The notes below the pieces were generated by a model. That model was given only the letters and a program-made list of their open reading frames with translations. It made no database searches and was not told the origin of the DNA. The position numbers and the translations under genes are program-made. DNA of 44,312 nucleotides from Nocardia vinacea NBRC 16497 (GTDB lineage: Bacteria; Actinomycetota; Actinomycetes; Mycobacteriales; Mycobacteriaceae): the NCBI RefSeq assembly GCF_000308835.1, contig NZ_BAGN01000040.1, forward strand, positions 1 to 44,312. Direction: 5' to 3'. The stretch's first letter is position 1. The number at the start of each line of letters is the position of its first letter. Shown piece after piece: positions 34,671-43,017 of the stretch.

Positions 34671-35162
34671 TTACAGGTTGCAGGGCAGCATCGCGACGCT
34701 CGCGATGGTGCATTCGGCCTCGCGGGTCAGCTTCCAGGTGCCGTCGATCTGCTTCCAGGACAGGTCGAAGTACCAGGGGTCCCAGCCGTCGATGGCGGTG
34801 GTCAGCTGGGCGGTGAGCAGTTCGCCGGAGACATTGACCGGGCCGATGACGTTCCAGCGGAAGCTCGGCGGGGCCGAGGCCATGACGCTGCCGACCTGGT
34901 CGACCAGGCTCAGGCCGGCCTCGCCCGCCTCCAGTTCGGCCGCGCGGGCGGAGCGCGAAGCGCCGGTGTTCAGCACCAGTTGCAGCTTTGCCTTCAACTC
35001 GCCGAGGCCGGGAGCGGCGGTCCGCATCGGCGCGCCGATGGGCGCGGCGGTGGCCGGTGCCACGGTGGCGACGGTGCCGAATGCGCCGATAACGGCGGCC
35101 GCGGTGAGCGAGAACGCCGCGGTGGCAAGGCGTGCCACCGGCCTATTTCTGGTGCTGAGCAT
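34671..35162 (-). CDS. Secreted MTB12/CFP2-like protein
   Basis: 163 aa. A signal peptide is clear: RNRPVARLATAAFSLTAAAV then APATAAPIG, with a likely AXA cleavage near residue 40. The mature part, LGELKAKLQLVLN, VDQVGSVMASAPPSFRWNV and WYFDLSWKQIDGTWKLTREAECTIA, resembles the low-molecular-weight antigen MTB12 family. Two Cys near the C-terminus could form a disulfide. It is flanked by IdeR boxes on the SIP and hydroxylase sides, so iron regulation is likely. Its role in siderophore handling is unproven. The start is the ATG at 35162; an upstream TTG is weaker. Confidence 0.75.
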   Translation of the reverse strand: MLSTRNRPVARLATAAFSLTAAAVIGAFGTVATVAPATAAPIGAPMRTAAPGLGELKAKLQLVLNTGASRSARAAELEAGEAGLSLVDQVGSVMASAPPSFRWNVIGPVNVSGELLTAQLTTAIDGWDPWYFDLSWKQIDGTWKLTREAECTIASVAMLPCNL

Positions 35163-35210
35163 CGGATCATCCAATCGTTCGTTTGCCGGGAGATGCCGGT
35201 CCGGGGACTG

Positions 35211-35245
35211 GCACTACAGTGCAATATAAGGTAAGCCTATGCAAA
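35211..35245. promoter_or_regulatory. IdeR/DtxR iron box and adjoining palindrome between secreted protein and hydroxylase genes
   Basis: TAAGGTAAGCCTATGCAAA (35227-35245) matches the IdeR consensus at 14 of 19 positions. Just before it GCACT-AC-AGTGC (35211-35222) is a perfect 12-bp palindrome. The box is placed to control the divergent secreted-protein and hydroxylase genes. Confidence 0.6.
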
Positions 35246-35304
35246 GCTAAAAGTCGGAAGTTAGGTGACCCTGGCTGCCGCCCCAGACCGAACGCAGGAG
35301 AACC

Positions 35305-36627
35305 GTGGACACACTATTGGTGGTCGGCGCCGGGCCGAAAGCCCTTGCGGTGGCGGCAAAAGCGCACGTCCTGCGGAAGTTGGGGCTCGCGGCCCCGCGC
35401 GTGATCGTCGTCGAGGCGCATGCCGTCGGGGGCAACTGGCTGCCGAGCGGCGGTTGGACCGACGGGCAGCACCGGCTCGGTACCAGCCCGGAGAAGGACA
35501 TCGGGTTCCCGTACCACTCGACCTGGGCGCGCGGGCACAACCGGGCCATCGACGAGGCGATGATGGCCTACAGCTGGACCTCGTTCCTGGTCGAGCACGG
35601 CACCTACGCCGAATGGATCGACCGCGGCCGCCCGAGCCCGCACCACCACGTCTGGGCCAAATATCTGCAGTGGGTCGCCCGCGCGATCGATCTCGAATTG
35701 GTCCTCGGGACAGTGGATTCGGTCGCCGCGGCGGCCGACGGCTGGCTGGTTTCGGTGACCGACGCCGCCGCTAGCGACTGCTTGCAGGTCGCTCGAAACA
35801 ACACTGCTGTGATCAGCCAGATCGACACGGACGCATTGATGATCACCGGTCCGGGCCGCAGCGGTCGGGCCCTGGCCGAACACCCCCGCGTGCTCAGCAT
35901 CGCCGAATTCTGGGATCTGGCGGGCAAACGCGCGCTGCCGGTCTCCTCGCGCGTCGCGGTGATCGGCGGCGGCGAAACCGCTGGTTCGGCGCTGGACGAG
36001 TTGGTCCGCCACGACATGCTGACCATCTCGGTGATCACGCCCAAGGCCACCATCTACACCCGCGGCGAAAGCTATTTCGAAAACGCGCTTTTCAGCGATC
36101 CGACCAAGTGGAACGCGCTGAGCATGGACGAGCGCCGCGATGTCATCCGGCGCACCGACCGCGGCGTCTTCTCGGTTCGCGTGCAGGAGAGCGTCATCGG
36201 CGACAACCGCGTGCACCATCTGCAGGGGCGGGTCGTGCGGGTCGCCGACCAGGGCGACGGCGTGGCGGTGACGCTGCGTAACGACCGTCGCCCGGATCTG
36301 GTGCAGAACTTCGACCTGGTGGTCGACGCGACCGGCGGGCAGCCGCTGTGGTTCCTGGAGCTGCTCGATTCCGATGCCGCCGACCTGCTGGAACTCGCCG
36401 TCGGCGGTCCGCTGACCCAGGCCAGGCTGGAGGCCTCGATCGGCTACGACCTGGCGGTCTCCGGACTGGACGCGAAGCTCTATCTGCCGAATATGGCCGC
36501 CATCGCACAGGGGCCCGGATTCCCGAATCTCAGCTGCCTCGGCGAACTTTCGGATCGGGTATTGCGGACCGCCCCGGCGCGTCAGGTCGTCGGTGCGCGG
36601 CGGGATGCGGCCGCCCGACTGGGCTGA
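35305..36627 (+). CDS. mbtG: Lysine N6-hydroxylase, MbtG/NbtG-like, containing an in-frame palindromic insertion
   Basis: A 440-aa FAD/NADPH monooxygenase that hydroxylates the side-chain amine of lysine for the siderophore hydroxamates. FAD site LLVVGAGPKALAVAAKA (4-20), GGNWLPSGGWTDGQHRLGTSPEKDIGFPY typical of MbtG (written in part), NADPH site VAVIGGGETAGSALDEL, and GPGFPNLSCLGELSDRVL near the end. Compared with MbtG from memory, residues around 152-172 are extra: they include AASDCLQVARN (155-165), encoded by a palindromic repeat found also in the thioesterase gene. The ATG/GTG start region: GTG at 35305 with AGGAG upstream. In Nocardia the equivalent gene is called nbtG. Confidence 0.92.
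   Translation: MDTLLVVGAGPKALAVAAKAHVLRKLGLAAPRVIVVEAHAVGGNWLPSGGWTDGQHRLGTSPEKDIGFPYHSTWARGHNRAIDEAMMAYSWTSFLVEHGTYAEWIDRGRPSPHHHVWAKYLQWVARAIDLELVLGTVDSVAAAADGWLVSVTDAAASDCLQVARNNTAVISQIDTDALMITGPGRSGRALAEHPRVLSIAEFWDLAGKRALPVSSRVAVIGGGETAGSALDELVRHDMLTISVITPKATIYTRGESYFENALFSDPTKWNALSMDERRDVIRRTDRGVFSVRVQESVIGDNRVHHLQGRVVRVADQGDGVAVTLRNDRRPDLVQNFDLVVDATGGQPLWFLELLDSDAADLLELAVGGPLTQARLEASIGYDLAVSGLDAKLYLPNMAAIAQGPGFPNLSCLGELSDRVLRTAPARQVVGARRDAAARLG
35768..35797 (+). repeat. Palindromic element copy A (inside the hydroxylase gene, in frame)
   Basis: 30 bp with stem AGCGAC (35773-35778) / GTCGCT (35788-35793) around TGC-TT-GCA and one bulged G. It is identical to the copy at 37861 except for one base in the loop, and close to the copies at 736 and 14847. 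It encodes AASDCLQVAR in the gene's frame. Confidence 0.88.
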
Positions 36628-36668
36628 TTCGGCCCGGATATCCCCAAATACATCTACGTGAGGTTTTC

Positions 36669-37604
36669 ATGCGCATCGTTTCGTTCGGCTTCCAGACCTG
36701 GGGCCGCAAAACGCTACAGGCACTGATCGATTCGGAGCACGAGGTCGTGCTCGCGGTCACCCATCCGGCCAGTGCGGACTCCTACAAGGGGATCTGGTCG
36801 GATTCGGTCGAGGACCTCGCCCGTGAGCACGCCATCCCGGTGCATCTGACCGAACGGGCCGATGCCGAAACCATCGACCTGGTGAAGCGGGCCGAGCCGG
36901 ATGTCATCGTGGTGAACAGTTGGTACACCTGGATGCCCGCCGAGCTCTACAACCTGCCCGCGCACGGCACCTTGAACCTGCACGATTCGCTGCTGCCCAA
37001 GTTCACCGGCTTCTCGCCGGTACTGTGGGCGCTGATCAGCGGCGAGTCCGAGACGGGCCTGACCGTGCATCGGATGGACGAGGGCTTGGACACCGGTGAC
37101 ATCCTGGTGCAGCGCTCATTGCCCATCGGACCCACCGATACCGGCACCGAATTGGTATTGCGCGGTATGGAACTCATCCCCGGCGCGCTGGAGGAAGCGC
37201 TGCATGCCCTGGAATCCGGTACCGCGCAATGGAAGCCGCAGCGCATATCCGAGCGGACATACTTCCACAAGCGTTCCGAACGGGACAGCCGCATCGACTG
37301 GACCTGGTCCGCCGTCGATCTGGAGCGTTTCGTGCGTGCGCTGTCCGAGCCGTATCCGCGTGCGTTCACCTACTACCGCGGTGAGCGGATCGAGGTGCTC
37401 GAGGCGGCGGTCTCGGAGGCGCGCTACGGCGGCACGCCCGGTCGGGTGATTGTGCAGGAGGGCGGCGGCGCGGTGGTGTGTGGTCCGGAGGCGCATCGCG
37501 GGCGCAACCGTGGCTTGGTGCTCACCCGGATTCGCACCGCGGACGGTACCGAACATTCGGCCGCGGAATTCTTCACGCGCGGTGGTTATCTCACCGATCA
37601 ATGA
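36669..37604 (+). CDS. N6-hydroxylysine formyltransferase (methionyl-tRNA formyltransferase-like)
   Basis: 311 aa. It has the formyl-tetrahydrofolate transferase core of Fmt: NLHDSLLPKFTGF with Asn103, His105 and SLLP, and MDEGLDTGDIL with Asp141/Asp144. A C-terminal Fmt_C-like domain (about 205-311) follows. Its place between the lysine hydroxylase and the thioesterase suggests that it formylates N6-hydroxylysine instead of tRNA, giving the formyl hydroxamate known from formobactin, amamistatin and brasilibactin-type Nocardia siderophores. The ATG at 36669 has GAGG about 6 nt upstream; an in-frame extension to 36348 overlaps the hydroxylase gene and is discarded. Confidence 0.85.
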   Translation: MRIVSFGFQTWGRKTLQALIDSEHEVVLAVTHPASADSYKGIWSDSVEDLAREHAIPVHLTERADAETIDLVKRAEPDVIVVNSWYTWMPAELYNLPAHGTLNLHDSLLPKFTGFSPVLWALISGESETGLTVHRMDEGLDTGDILVQRSLPIGPTDTGTELVLRGMELIPGALEEALHALESGTAQWKPQRISERTYFHKRSERDSRIDWTWSAVDLERFVRALSEPYPRAFTYYRGERIEVLEAAVSEARYGGTPGRVIVQEGGGAVVCGPEAHRGRNRGLVLTRIRTADGTEHSAAEFFTRGGYLTDQ

Positions 37605-37644
37605 GGCGGCGTCACGGGGGAGTCGGCCCGGACCGGTGGACTTG

Positions 37645-37663
37645 TTAGGGTAGGCTACGCTAA
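37645..37663. promoter_or_regulatory. IdeR/DtxR iron box upstream of the thioesterase-KS-PKS-NRPS genes
   Basis: TTAGGGTAGGCTACGCTAA matches the IdeR consensus at 16 of 19 positions, the best of the four boxes. It lies 149 bp before the thioesterase ATG and is placed to control the biosynthetic operon. Confidence 0.75.
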
Positions 37664-37811
37664 TATCGGGCGACCGTTCAGAAGACACGACCGTTCAGAA
37701 GTAACCAGATCAGTGCAGCTAGCCGGGGGTTGTTGTACGCCGCCGATTGAATGACGCTGCCTGGCGCGACCGTTGCGCCGGGACGTCCGGCGGAAGCGCA
37801 GGAGTCAAGAA

Positions 37812-38603
37812 ATGCCAGCAAATCTCGGATGGATCCGGCAATTCCATAAGCCCCGCTCCGCCGCTAGCGACTGCTCGCAGGTCGCTCGAAACGGCACAGC
37901 ACGCCCGCCATTGTTGATCTGCCCGCACGCGGGCAGTGGTGCGTCCACCTATCGCGCGTTCTCGAAGGTGCTCAGCGAACACTTCGATGTGCTGATCTTC
38001 CAGTACCCGGGTCGCCAGGACCGGGCCCGCGAGGCGGCACTCGCCACGCTGCCCGAACTCGCCGCCGGTGCGTTCGCGGAATTCCGTACCTCCGAACACA
38101 ATCGCGGCCTGCCGCTGACGGTCTTCGGCCACAGCATGGGCGCGATGGTGGCCTTCGAACTGGTGCGCAATGCCGAAGCGGCCGGACTAGAGGTGCGACT
38201 GCTCGCGCCGTCCGCCGCGGTCTCACCTGGCCGGGCGGTCGACCTGCCGCCGCATCCGACCGAGGACGAGCAGATCCTCGACCACCTCGGCGCGCTGGAG
38301 GGCACCGGTGCCGATGTACTCGGCAGCCGCGAGCTCATGCGGATGGCGCTGCCGGTGGTGAAGGCCGACTACCGGGCCTTCGATTCCTATACCTGCCCGG
38401 TGGATGTCCAGGTGCAGGCCAAGATTCACGTGCTCGGCGGTGCCGAGGACACCTTCATCACGCCGCGTGAGCTGTACGGCTGGTCCAATCACAGCGCACA
38501 GGAAATCGACGTCACCATCTTCGACGGCGGGCACTTCTATCTGAACGACAATGCCGCCGGTATCGCGGAACTGCTCGCACCCGAACTGGATCGCGTCGGA
38601 TGA
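37812..38603 (+). CDS. Type II thioesterase with an in-frame palindromic insertion
   Basis: A 263-aa alpha/beta hydrolase of the external (editing) thioesterase type serving NRPS/PKS lines. Nucleophile elbow VFGHSMGAMVAFE (Ser108), AEDTFITP supplying the late Asp, and FDGGHFYLN supplying the His. In relatives the N-terminal WIRxFHP stretch leads within a few residues into the LxCxPHAG strand; here WIRQFHKPRSAASDCSQVARNGTA... intervenes, so about 13 residues encoded by a palindromic repeat are extra. The ATG at 37812 follows AGGAG at 7 nt. The gene overlaps the KS gene by 4 nt. In N. farcinica the corresponding gene is, I believe, nbtA. Confidence 0.9.
   Translation: MPANLGWIRQFHKPRSAASDCSQVARNGTARPPLLICPHAGSGASTYRAFSKVLSEHFDVLIFQYPGRQDRAREAALATLPELAAGAFAEFRTSEHNRGLPLTVFGHSMGAMVAFELVRNAEAAGLEVRLLAPSAAVSPGRAVDLPPHPTEDEQILDHLGALEGTGADVLGSRELMRMALPVVKADYRAFDSYTCPVDVQVQAKIHVLGGAEDTFITPRELYGWSNHSAQEIDVTIFDGGHFYLNDNAAGIAELLAPELDRVG
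37861..37890 (+). repeat. Palindromic element copy B (inside the thioesterase gene, in frame)
   Basis: 30 bp, one base different from the copy at 35768 (loop TC instead of TT). It encodes AASDCSQVAR in the gene's frame, that is the same frame as in the hydroxylase gene. Confidence 0.88.
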
Positions 38604-39916
38604 GTACCGAAATGGATCCGATCGTCATCTCCGGTATGGCCGTCGAGGCACCGGGCGGTATCGAGACGCTGCCCGACTTCTGGTCGGCGCTGGCCGAAGC
38701 GCGCGAACTCATCGGACCGTTCCCGCGCAATCGGGAGTGGCCGATCGAGGAGTTGCTTGCGCTGCACCGCACCGAAGGCTGGAGCCGGGTCGCCGATGCC
38801 GGTGGGTTTCTGTCGGGGGCAACCGAATTCGATCCGATGTTCTTCGGTATCACCCCGCGTGAGGCCATTTCGATGGATCCGCAGCAGCGGGTCGCGCTGC
38901 GGGTGGCCTGGCGGGCGTTGGAGAATGCGGGCATCAATCCGGGCGCGCTGGACGGCGCCGAGGTCGGCTGCTTCATGGGTGCGTCCATCAATGAATACGG
39001 CCCGCAGTCCGGTGTGGTCACCGAGTACTCCGGATACCGGGCCACCGGGACCGCTCTCGGCGCGGTGGCAGGTCGGATTTCGCACAGTCTCGGACTGATC
39101 GGGCCGTCGCTGACCACCGATACCGCGTGCGCATCGTCGCTGACCGCGTTGCACCTGGCTGCCAACGCCGTGCGTGCCGGTGAATGCGATTGGGCGCTGG
39201 CCGGTGGGGTCTGTGTCATGGGCTCGCCCGCGGCGTTTTTCGAGTTCTCCAAGAACAACGCACTCGCCGTCGACGGACACTGTCGCTCCTATGCCGCCGA
39301 CGCGACCGGCACGCTGTGGGGTGAGGGCGCCGGTGTGGTCGTCGTCGAACACGAATCGCGCGCACGCGAACTCGGCCATCGGATCTACGCCCGCGTGCTC
39401 GCCACCCGGGTCAATCACAACGGCAAGGGCGCACCGCTCGCGGTACCCAGCGCAACGGCACAGCGGCGACTGATCGAGAAGACCTTGGCGGCGGCTGGAA
39501 TTCGACCCGACGACATCGGCCTGATCGAGGGACACGGCACCGGAACACCGGTCGGCGATCCACTCGAGCTCACCGCCCTCGCGCAGTCCTATGGCGGCGT
39601 CGACCGTGGCACCGACGGTCCGCGACTCGGCTCGGTGAAGTCGAATATGGGCCACGCGCAGGCCGCCTCGGGGGCGCTCGGCCTGATCAAGGTGCTGCTG
39701 AGCGGCGCGAACGGCCAGATCGCGCCGAGCCTCTACGCGGACAACCCGACCACCGAGGTGGATTGGGATGCCACCAGCCTGCGGCTGGCCACGAAACTCG
39801 AACCCTGGGACCCGATCGACGGCGTCCGCTACGGCGCCGTCTCCTCGTTCGGCGTCGCCGGCACCAATGCGCACGCGATCTTGGCCATGCCCGTGCTGGA
39901 GGATATCGATGCCTGA
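38600..39916 (+). CDS. mbtC: Stand-alone polyketide ketosynthase, MbtC-like
   Basis: 438 aa. A complete beta-ketoacyl synthase with catalytic Cys177 (TDTACASS), His312 (EGHGTGTPVGD) and His352 (KSNMGHAQ). It starts DPIVISGMAVEAPGGIET as MbtC does and carries no other domain. Together with the next gene it would make the beta-hydroxy acyl part of the siderophore. ATG overlaps the thioesterase stop by 4 nt. It overlaps the PKS gene by 8 nt. Confidence 0.95.
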   Translation: MSTEMDPIVISGMAVEAPGGIETLPDFWSALAEARELIGPFPRNREWPIEELLALHRTEGWSRVADAGGFLSGATEFDPMFFGITPREAISMDPQQRVALRVAWRALENAGINPGALDGAEVGCFMGASINEYGPQSGVVTEYSGYRATGTALGAVAGRISHSLGLIGPSLTTDTACASSLTALHLAANAVRAGECDWALAGGVCVMGSPAAFFEFSKNNALAVDGHCRSYAADATGTLWGEGAGVVVVEHESRARELGHRIYARVLATRVNHNGKGAPLAVPSATAQRRLIEKTLAAAGIRPDDIGLIEGHGTGTPVGDPLELTALAQSYGGVDRGTDGPRLGSVKSNMGHAQAASGALGLIKVLLSGANGQIAPSLYADNPTTEVDWDATSLRLATKLEPWDPIDGVRYGAVSSFGVAGTNAHAILAMPVLEDIDA

Positions 39917-42900
39917 TTACCGACTACCGGACGGCACCATCCCGGTACTGCTGTCCTCCGATACGGCCGACGGGCTGCGCGGCGAGGCGGCCGCCATCCT
40001 GGGCTATCTGGAGCGGCATCCCGGCGTAACCCCGGATCGCGTGGCGGACATGCTGTTCCGCACCCGGATGGCGCGTCGCCGTCGGGCACTGGCGATGGTC
40101 GACAACCACGACGGCTTGCTCGATGCGTTACGAGCGATCGTCGCGGGTGCCGAGCATCCCGCGGTCGTGGTGACGAATGGCGTCGCCACCGCACGCGGTA
40201 TCGGATTCGTCTTCCCCGGACAGGGCAGTCAGCGGCCGGGCATGGGCAGACTCTTCTACGAGATCTCCCCGACCTTCCGTCGCGCGGTCGATGACTGCAC
40301 TGCGATCTTCGAGGAGCGCTTCGGCCACCGCGAGCCGCTGCACTATCTGCTCGGCAACGAGGGACAGTTCGAGGACCACGTGCGGGTGCTCCAACCTGCG
40401 TTGATGTTCCAGATGTACGCCTTCGCCGCCATGTGGCGCGCGGCCGGTGTCGAGCCCGCCGCGACCATCGGGCACAGTCAGGGCGAGCTGGCCGCAGGTG
40501 CGGTCTCGGGAGTAATGACGCTGCGGGATTCGGTTCTCGCGGTAACGCATCGGGCGCTGGCCGTTGATCAGCTTTCACCGCGCGGCTATTCGATGGCGGT
40601 ACTCGGCATGGACCGCGACCAGTGTGAGGCGCTGCTGGCCAGGCACTCCGGCTGGGCCGAGCTCTCGGTGGTCAATTCGGCGCATATCCTGGCCATTTCC
40701 GGTGACCGCGAGACCATCGTCGATATGGTGGCGACCGCGACCGCGCGTGGTCAGTTCGCCAGGGAGATCCGCGTCGCGTATCCGGCGCACACCTCCGTGG
40801 TCAGCGAGTACCGGGAGGGGCTGGAAGCGGCGCTCGGCGACGAAATGAGCGGGCCGAACTTCATCGCGACCGAAATCCCTTGCTATGGAGCGACACTCGG
40901 CACCACAATCACGCCCGACCTGCGGCACGATCAGTACTGGTATTGGAATCTGCGCAACCGGGTCCGGTTCGATCGGGCGATCACGGCTGCCACCGCCGAC
41001 GTCGACACCTTCGTCGAGATGTCGGAACATCCCATGCTGCAGTTGGCCATTCAGGAGAACCTGAGCACGGTGCGTCCGGACCCGGCCCGGCCGCAGCGGG
41101 AATTCCGGGTGATCGGCACCTCGCTGCGCACTGCGGCGGGACTCGGCGAGTTCACCCGCAATCTGGCGACCGTCGCGGTGCACGATCTCAATTATCGATG
41201 GGATGCGCTGCGGGCCGAATCCGATTCGGACACAGTGCGTTTCCCGCTGCCCGACTTCCCCAACACCGTGTTGAATCCGCAGCGACTGTGGGCTTCCTAC
41301 CGGACCGAAACCTCCGCGCCGGTGGCCCCCGAGCACACCGCGACCCGGCTGGCGGAACGCTGGGTGCGGCTCGAGCGTCGCTCGCTGGTTGCTCCGCGCA
41401 CAATGCTCGTCGTCGACCACACCGGACAGTGCGCCGAACTCGCGGCGGCGCTGTGCACCGCGGCCCACAATCACGGTGGTGGCGCGACCGTTTACGATCC
41501 CGACCAGCCCGCCGATACCGCTGACTACGACTCGATCGTCGTGCTGCTGCCGCAGTTGCCGGAGCTGGACGGACCCGCCGCGGTCGCGGAACTGGCACGG
41601 TTCTATGACGCGCGCTGGCTGCCCGCGCTCGACGCCACGGTCGCCGACTGCTGGCTGGTGACCGTCGGCGGTGAAGCCGCGGTCGCCGACGATCCGGCAC
41701 CACATCTGTTCCACGGCGCGGTCTCCGCCGGATTCCGCTGCATCGGCCTGGAAAATATCGGCACCGCCTTCCGGCACCTCGACCTCGACGCCGCCGATGC
41801 GGCGCAGGCCGCCAAGATCGTGCGCGCACTGCATGCCAAGGACGAACCGCAGCTGGCGCTGCGCGTGAGTGGGCTTTATGCCAAGCGGCTCGAGGTAGAA
41901 CTCGAACCGGCTGCCGGAGCCTCGGATGATGCGGAGCTCGAGCACGTCGTCATCGTCGGCGGGACCGGCACACTCGGGCTGAAGTTCGCCGAGTACTTCG
42001 CCGGTCGTGGTGCGCGGCGGATCACGCTGCTCAGCCGATCCGGCGAAACCGATTCCGTCGCGGGCCGTTTGCGGGTCGTCCGACAGATCGGCGCCGCAGA
42101 GGTCGCGGTTGTCGCGTGCGATGTCAGCGACGAACCCAGTGTGCGTGAGCTCGCCACCGAACTGGCCGGCACACCGGCGACCATGCTGGTGCACGCCGCG
42201 GTGAACTATGTGCGCGCCGAGCTGGCCGATGTGACCGCCGAGAAGCTGTTCGAGATGGCGGCATCGAAGATCATCGGTACCGACCATCTGCTGCGGCTGC
42301 TGCCACTGGCCGCGGGAGCGCGGATCGTCATCTGCTCGTCCGCGGCGGCAACCTTCGGCGGTCGCGGGCAGATCCTCTACGCCACCGTCAACCGCATGCT
42401 CGATGTGTTGGCCATGCGCCTGCGTGCGGCGGGCACGAATGCCGTTGCGATGCAATGGGGTATCTGGGATCTCGAAGGGCCACTGCACGCGGTCGGCGTG
42501 GATCGGATCGCGGCCGCGGGCGGCCAGTCCATGGACCCGCTCGACGCACTCGCCGTCGGCTTCACCGAGCACGCCGAAATCGGACGGCCCGGCAATCGCA
42601 TTGTGATGGCCGGCGATTGGTCCCAGTTGAACGACATCATCTCGGCGGTCGGCTGGGGTCCGCTGCTCGCCGATGTGCTCGCGCGAGTGGAACCGGCCCC
42701 GCCGCAGGTCGAGCCCACCGTTGTCGCTCCCGCCGTCGTGGTCGTGCCGGAGGCGGTCGTGCCGACCGCCGGCTCACTGTCCGACCAGGTGCGCATCGAA
42801 CTGGGCAAGGTGATGGGCGCCGACGGGCTCGACGTCATCGACAGCTCGGTGCCGCTGGTCGCACTCGGTCTGGATTCGCTGCAGGCGTTGGACTTCCGCA

Positions 42901-43004
42901 AGCGGGTGCAGGCCGAACTGAACCGCGATCTTCCGGTGGCGGCCATTCTGGGCGGCGCGTCGTTGGACGACGTCGTGCGCCTGATGGCCGACAGCAACGT
43001 CTAG
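39909..43004 (+). CDS. mbtD: Polyketide synthase AT-KR-ACP, MbtD-like
   Basis: 1031 aa. An N-terminal linker beginning MPDYRLPDGTIPVLLSS is followed by an acyltransferase domain (about 95-390) with FVFPGQGSQRPGMG and GHSQGELAAG, and the selectivity loop YPAHTS as in MbtD. A ketoreductase has VIVGGTGTLGLKF and the active-site tract ICSSAAATFGG... ILYATVN with Tyr and Asn. An acyl-carrier domain at the C-terminus has GLDSLQALDF with the phosphopantetheine Ser. It has no KS of its own and works with the preceding lone KS. The ATG at 39909 follows GGAGG; a longer ORF begins inside the KS gene and is not real. Confidence 0.95.
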   Translation: MPDYRLPDGTIPVLLSSDTADGLRGEAAAILGYLERHPGVTPDRVADMLFRTRMARRRRALAMVDNHDGLLDALRAIVAGAEHPAVVVTNGVATARGIGFVFPGQGSQRPGMGRLFYEISPTFRRAVDDCTAIFEERFGHREPLHYLLGNEGQFEDHVRVLQPALMFQMYAFAAMWRAAGVEPAATIGHSQGELAAGAVSGVMTLRDSVLAVTHRALAVDQLSPRGYSMAVLGMDRDQCEALLARHSGWAELSVVNSAHILAISGDRETIVDMVATATARGQFAREIRVAYPAHTSVVSEYREGLEAALGDEMSGPNFIATEIPCYGATLGTTITPDLRHDQYWYWNLRNRVRFDRAITAATADVDTFVEMSEHPMLQLAIQENLSTVRPDPARPQREFRVIGTSLRTAAGLGEFTRNLATVAVHDLNYRWDALRAESDSDTVRFPLPDFPNTVLNPQRLWASYRTETSAPVAPEHTATRLAERWVRLERRSLVAPRTMLVVDHTGQCAELAAALCTAAHNHGGGATVYDPDQPADTADYDSIVVLLPQLPELDGPAAVAELARFYDARWLPALDATVADCWLVTVGGEAAVADDPAPHLFHGAVSAGFRCIGLENIGTAFRHLDLDAADAAQAAKIVRALHAKDEPQLALRVSGLYAKRLEVELEPAAGASDDAELEHVVIVGGTGTLGLKFAEYFAGRGARRITLLSRSGETDSVAGRLRVVRQIGAAEVAVVACDVSDEPSVRELATELAGTPATMLVHAAVNYVRAELADVTAEKLFEMAASKIIGTDHLLRLLPLAAGARIVICSSAAATFGGRGQILYATVNRMLDVLAMRLRAAGTNAVAMQWGIWDLEGPLHAVGVDRIAAAGGQSMDPLDALAVGFTEHAEIGRPGNRIVMAGDWSQLNDIISAVGWGPLLADVLARVEPAPPQVEPTVVAPAVVVVPEAVVPTAGSLSDQVRIELGKVMGADGLDVIDSSVPLVALGLDSLQALDFRKRVQAELNRDLPVAAILGGASLDDVVRLMADSNV

Positions 43005-43017
43005 GCGAGGGATTCTG

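Noticed and set aside
39768..39908. 47-residue N-terminal extension of the MbtD-like PKS
   Set aside because: Lies inside the ketosynthase gene; Pro/Arg/Ser-rich and unlike MbtD, which begins at the ATG at 39909 after GGAGG.
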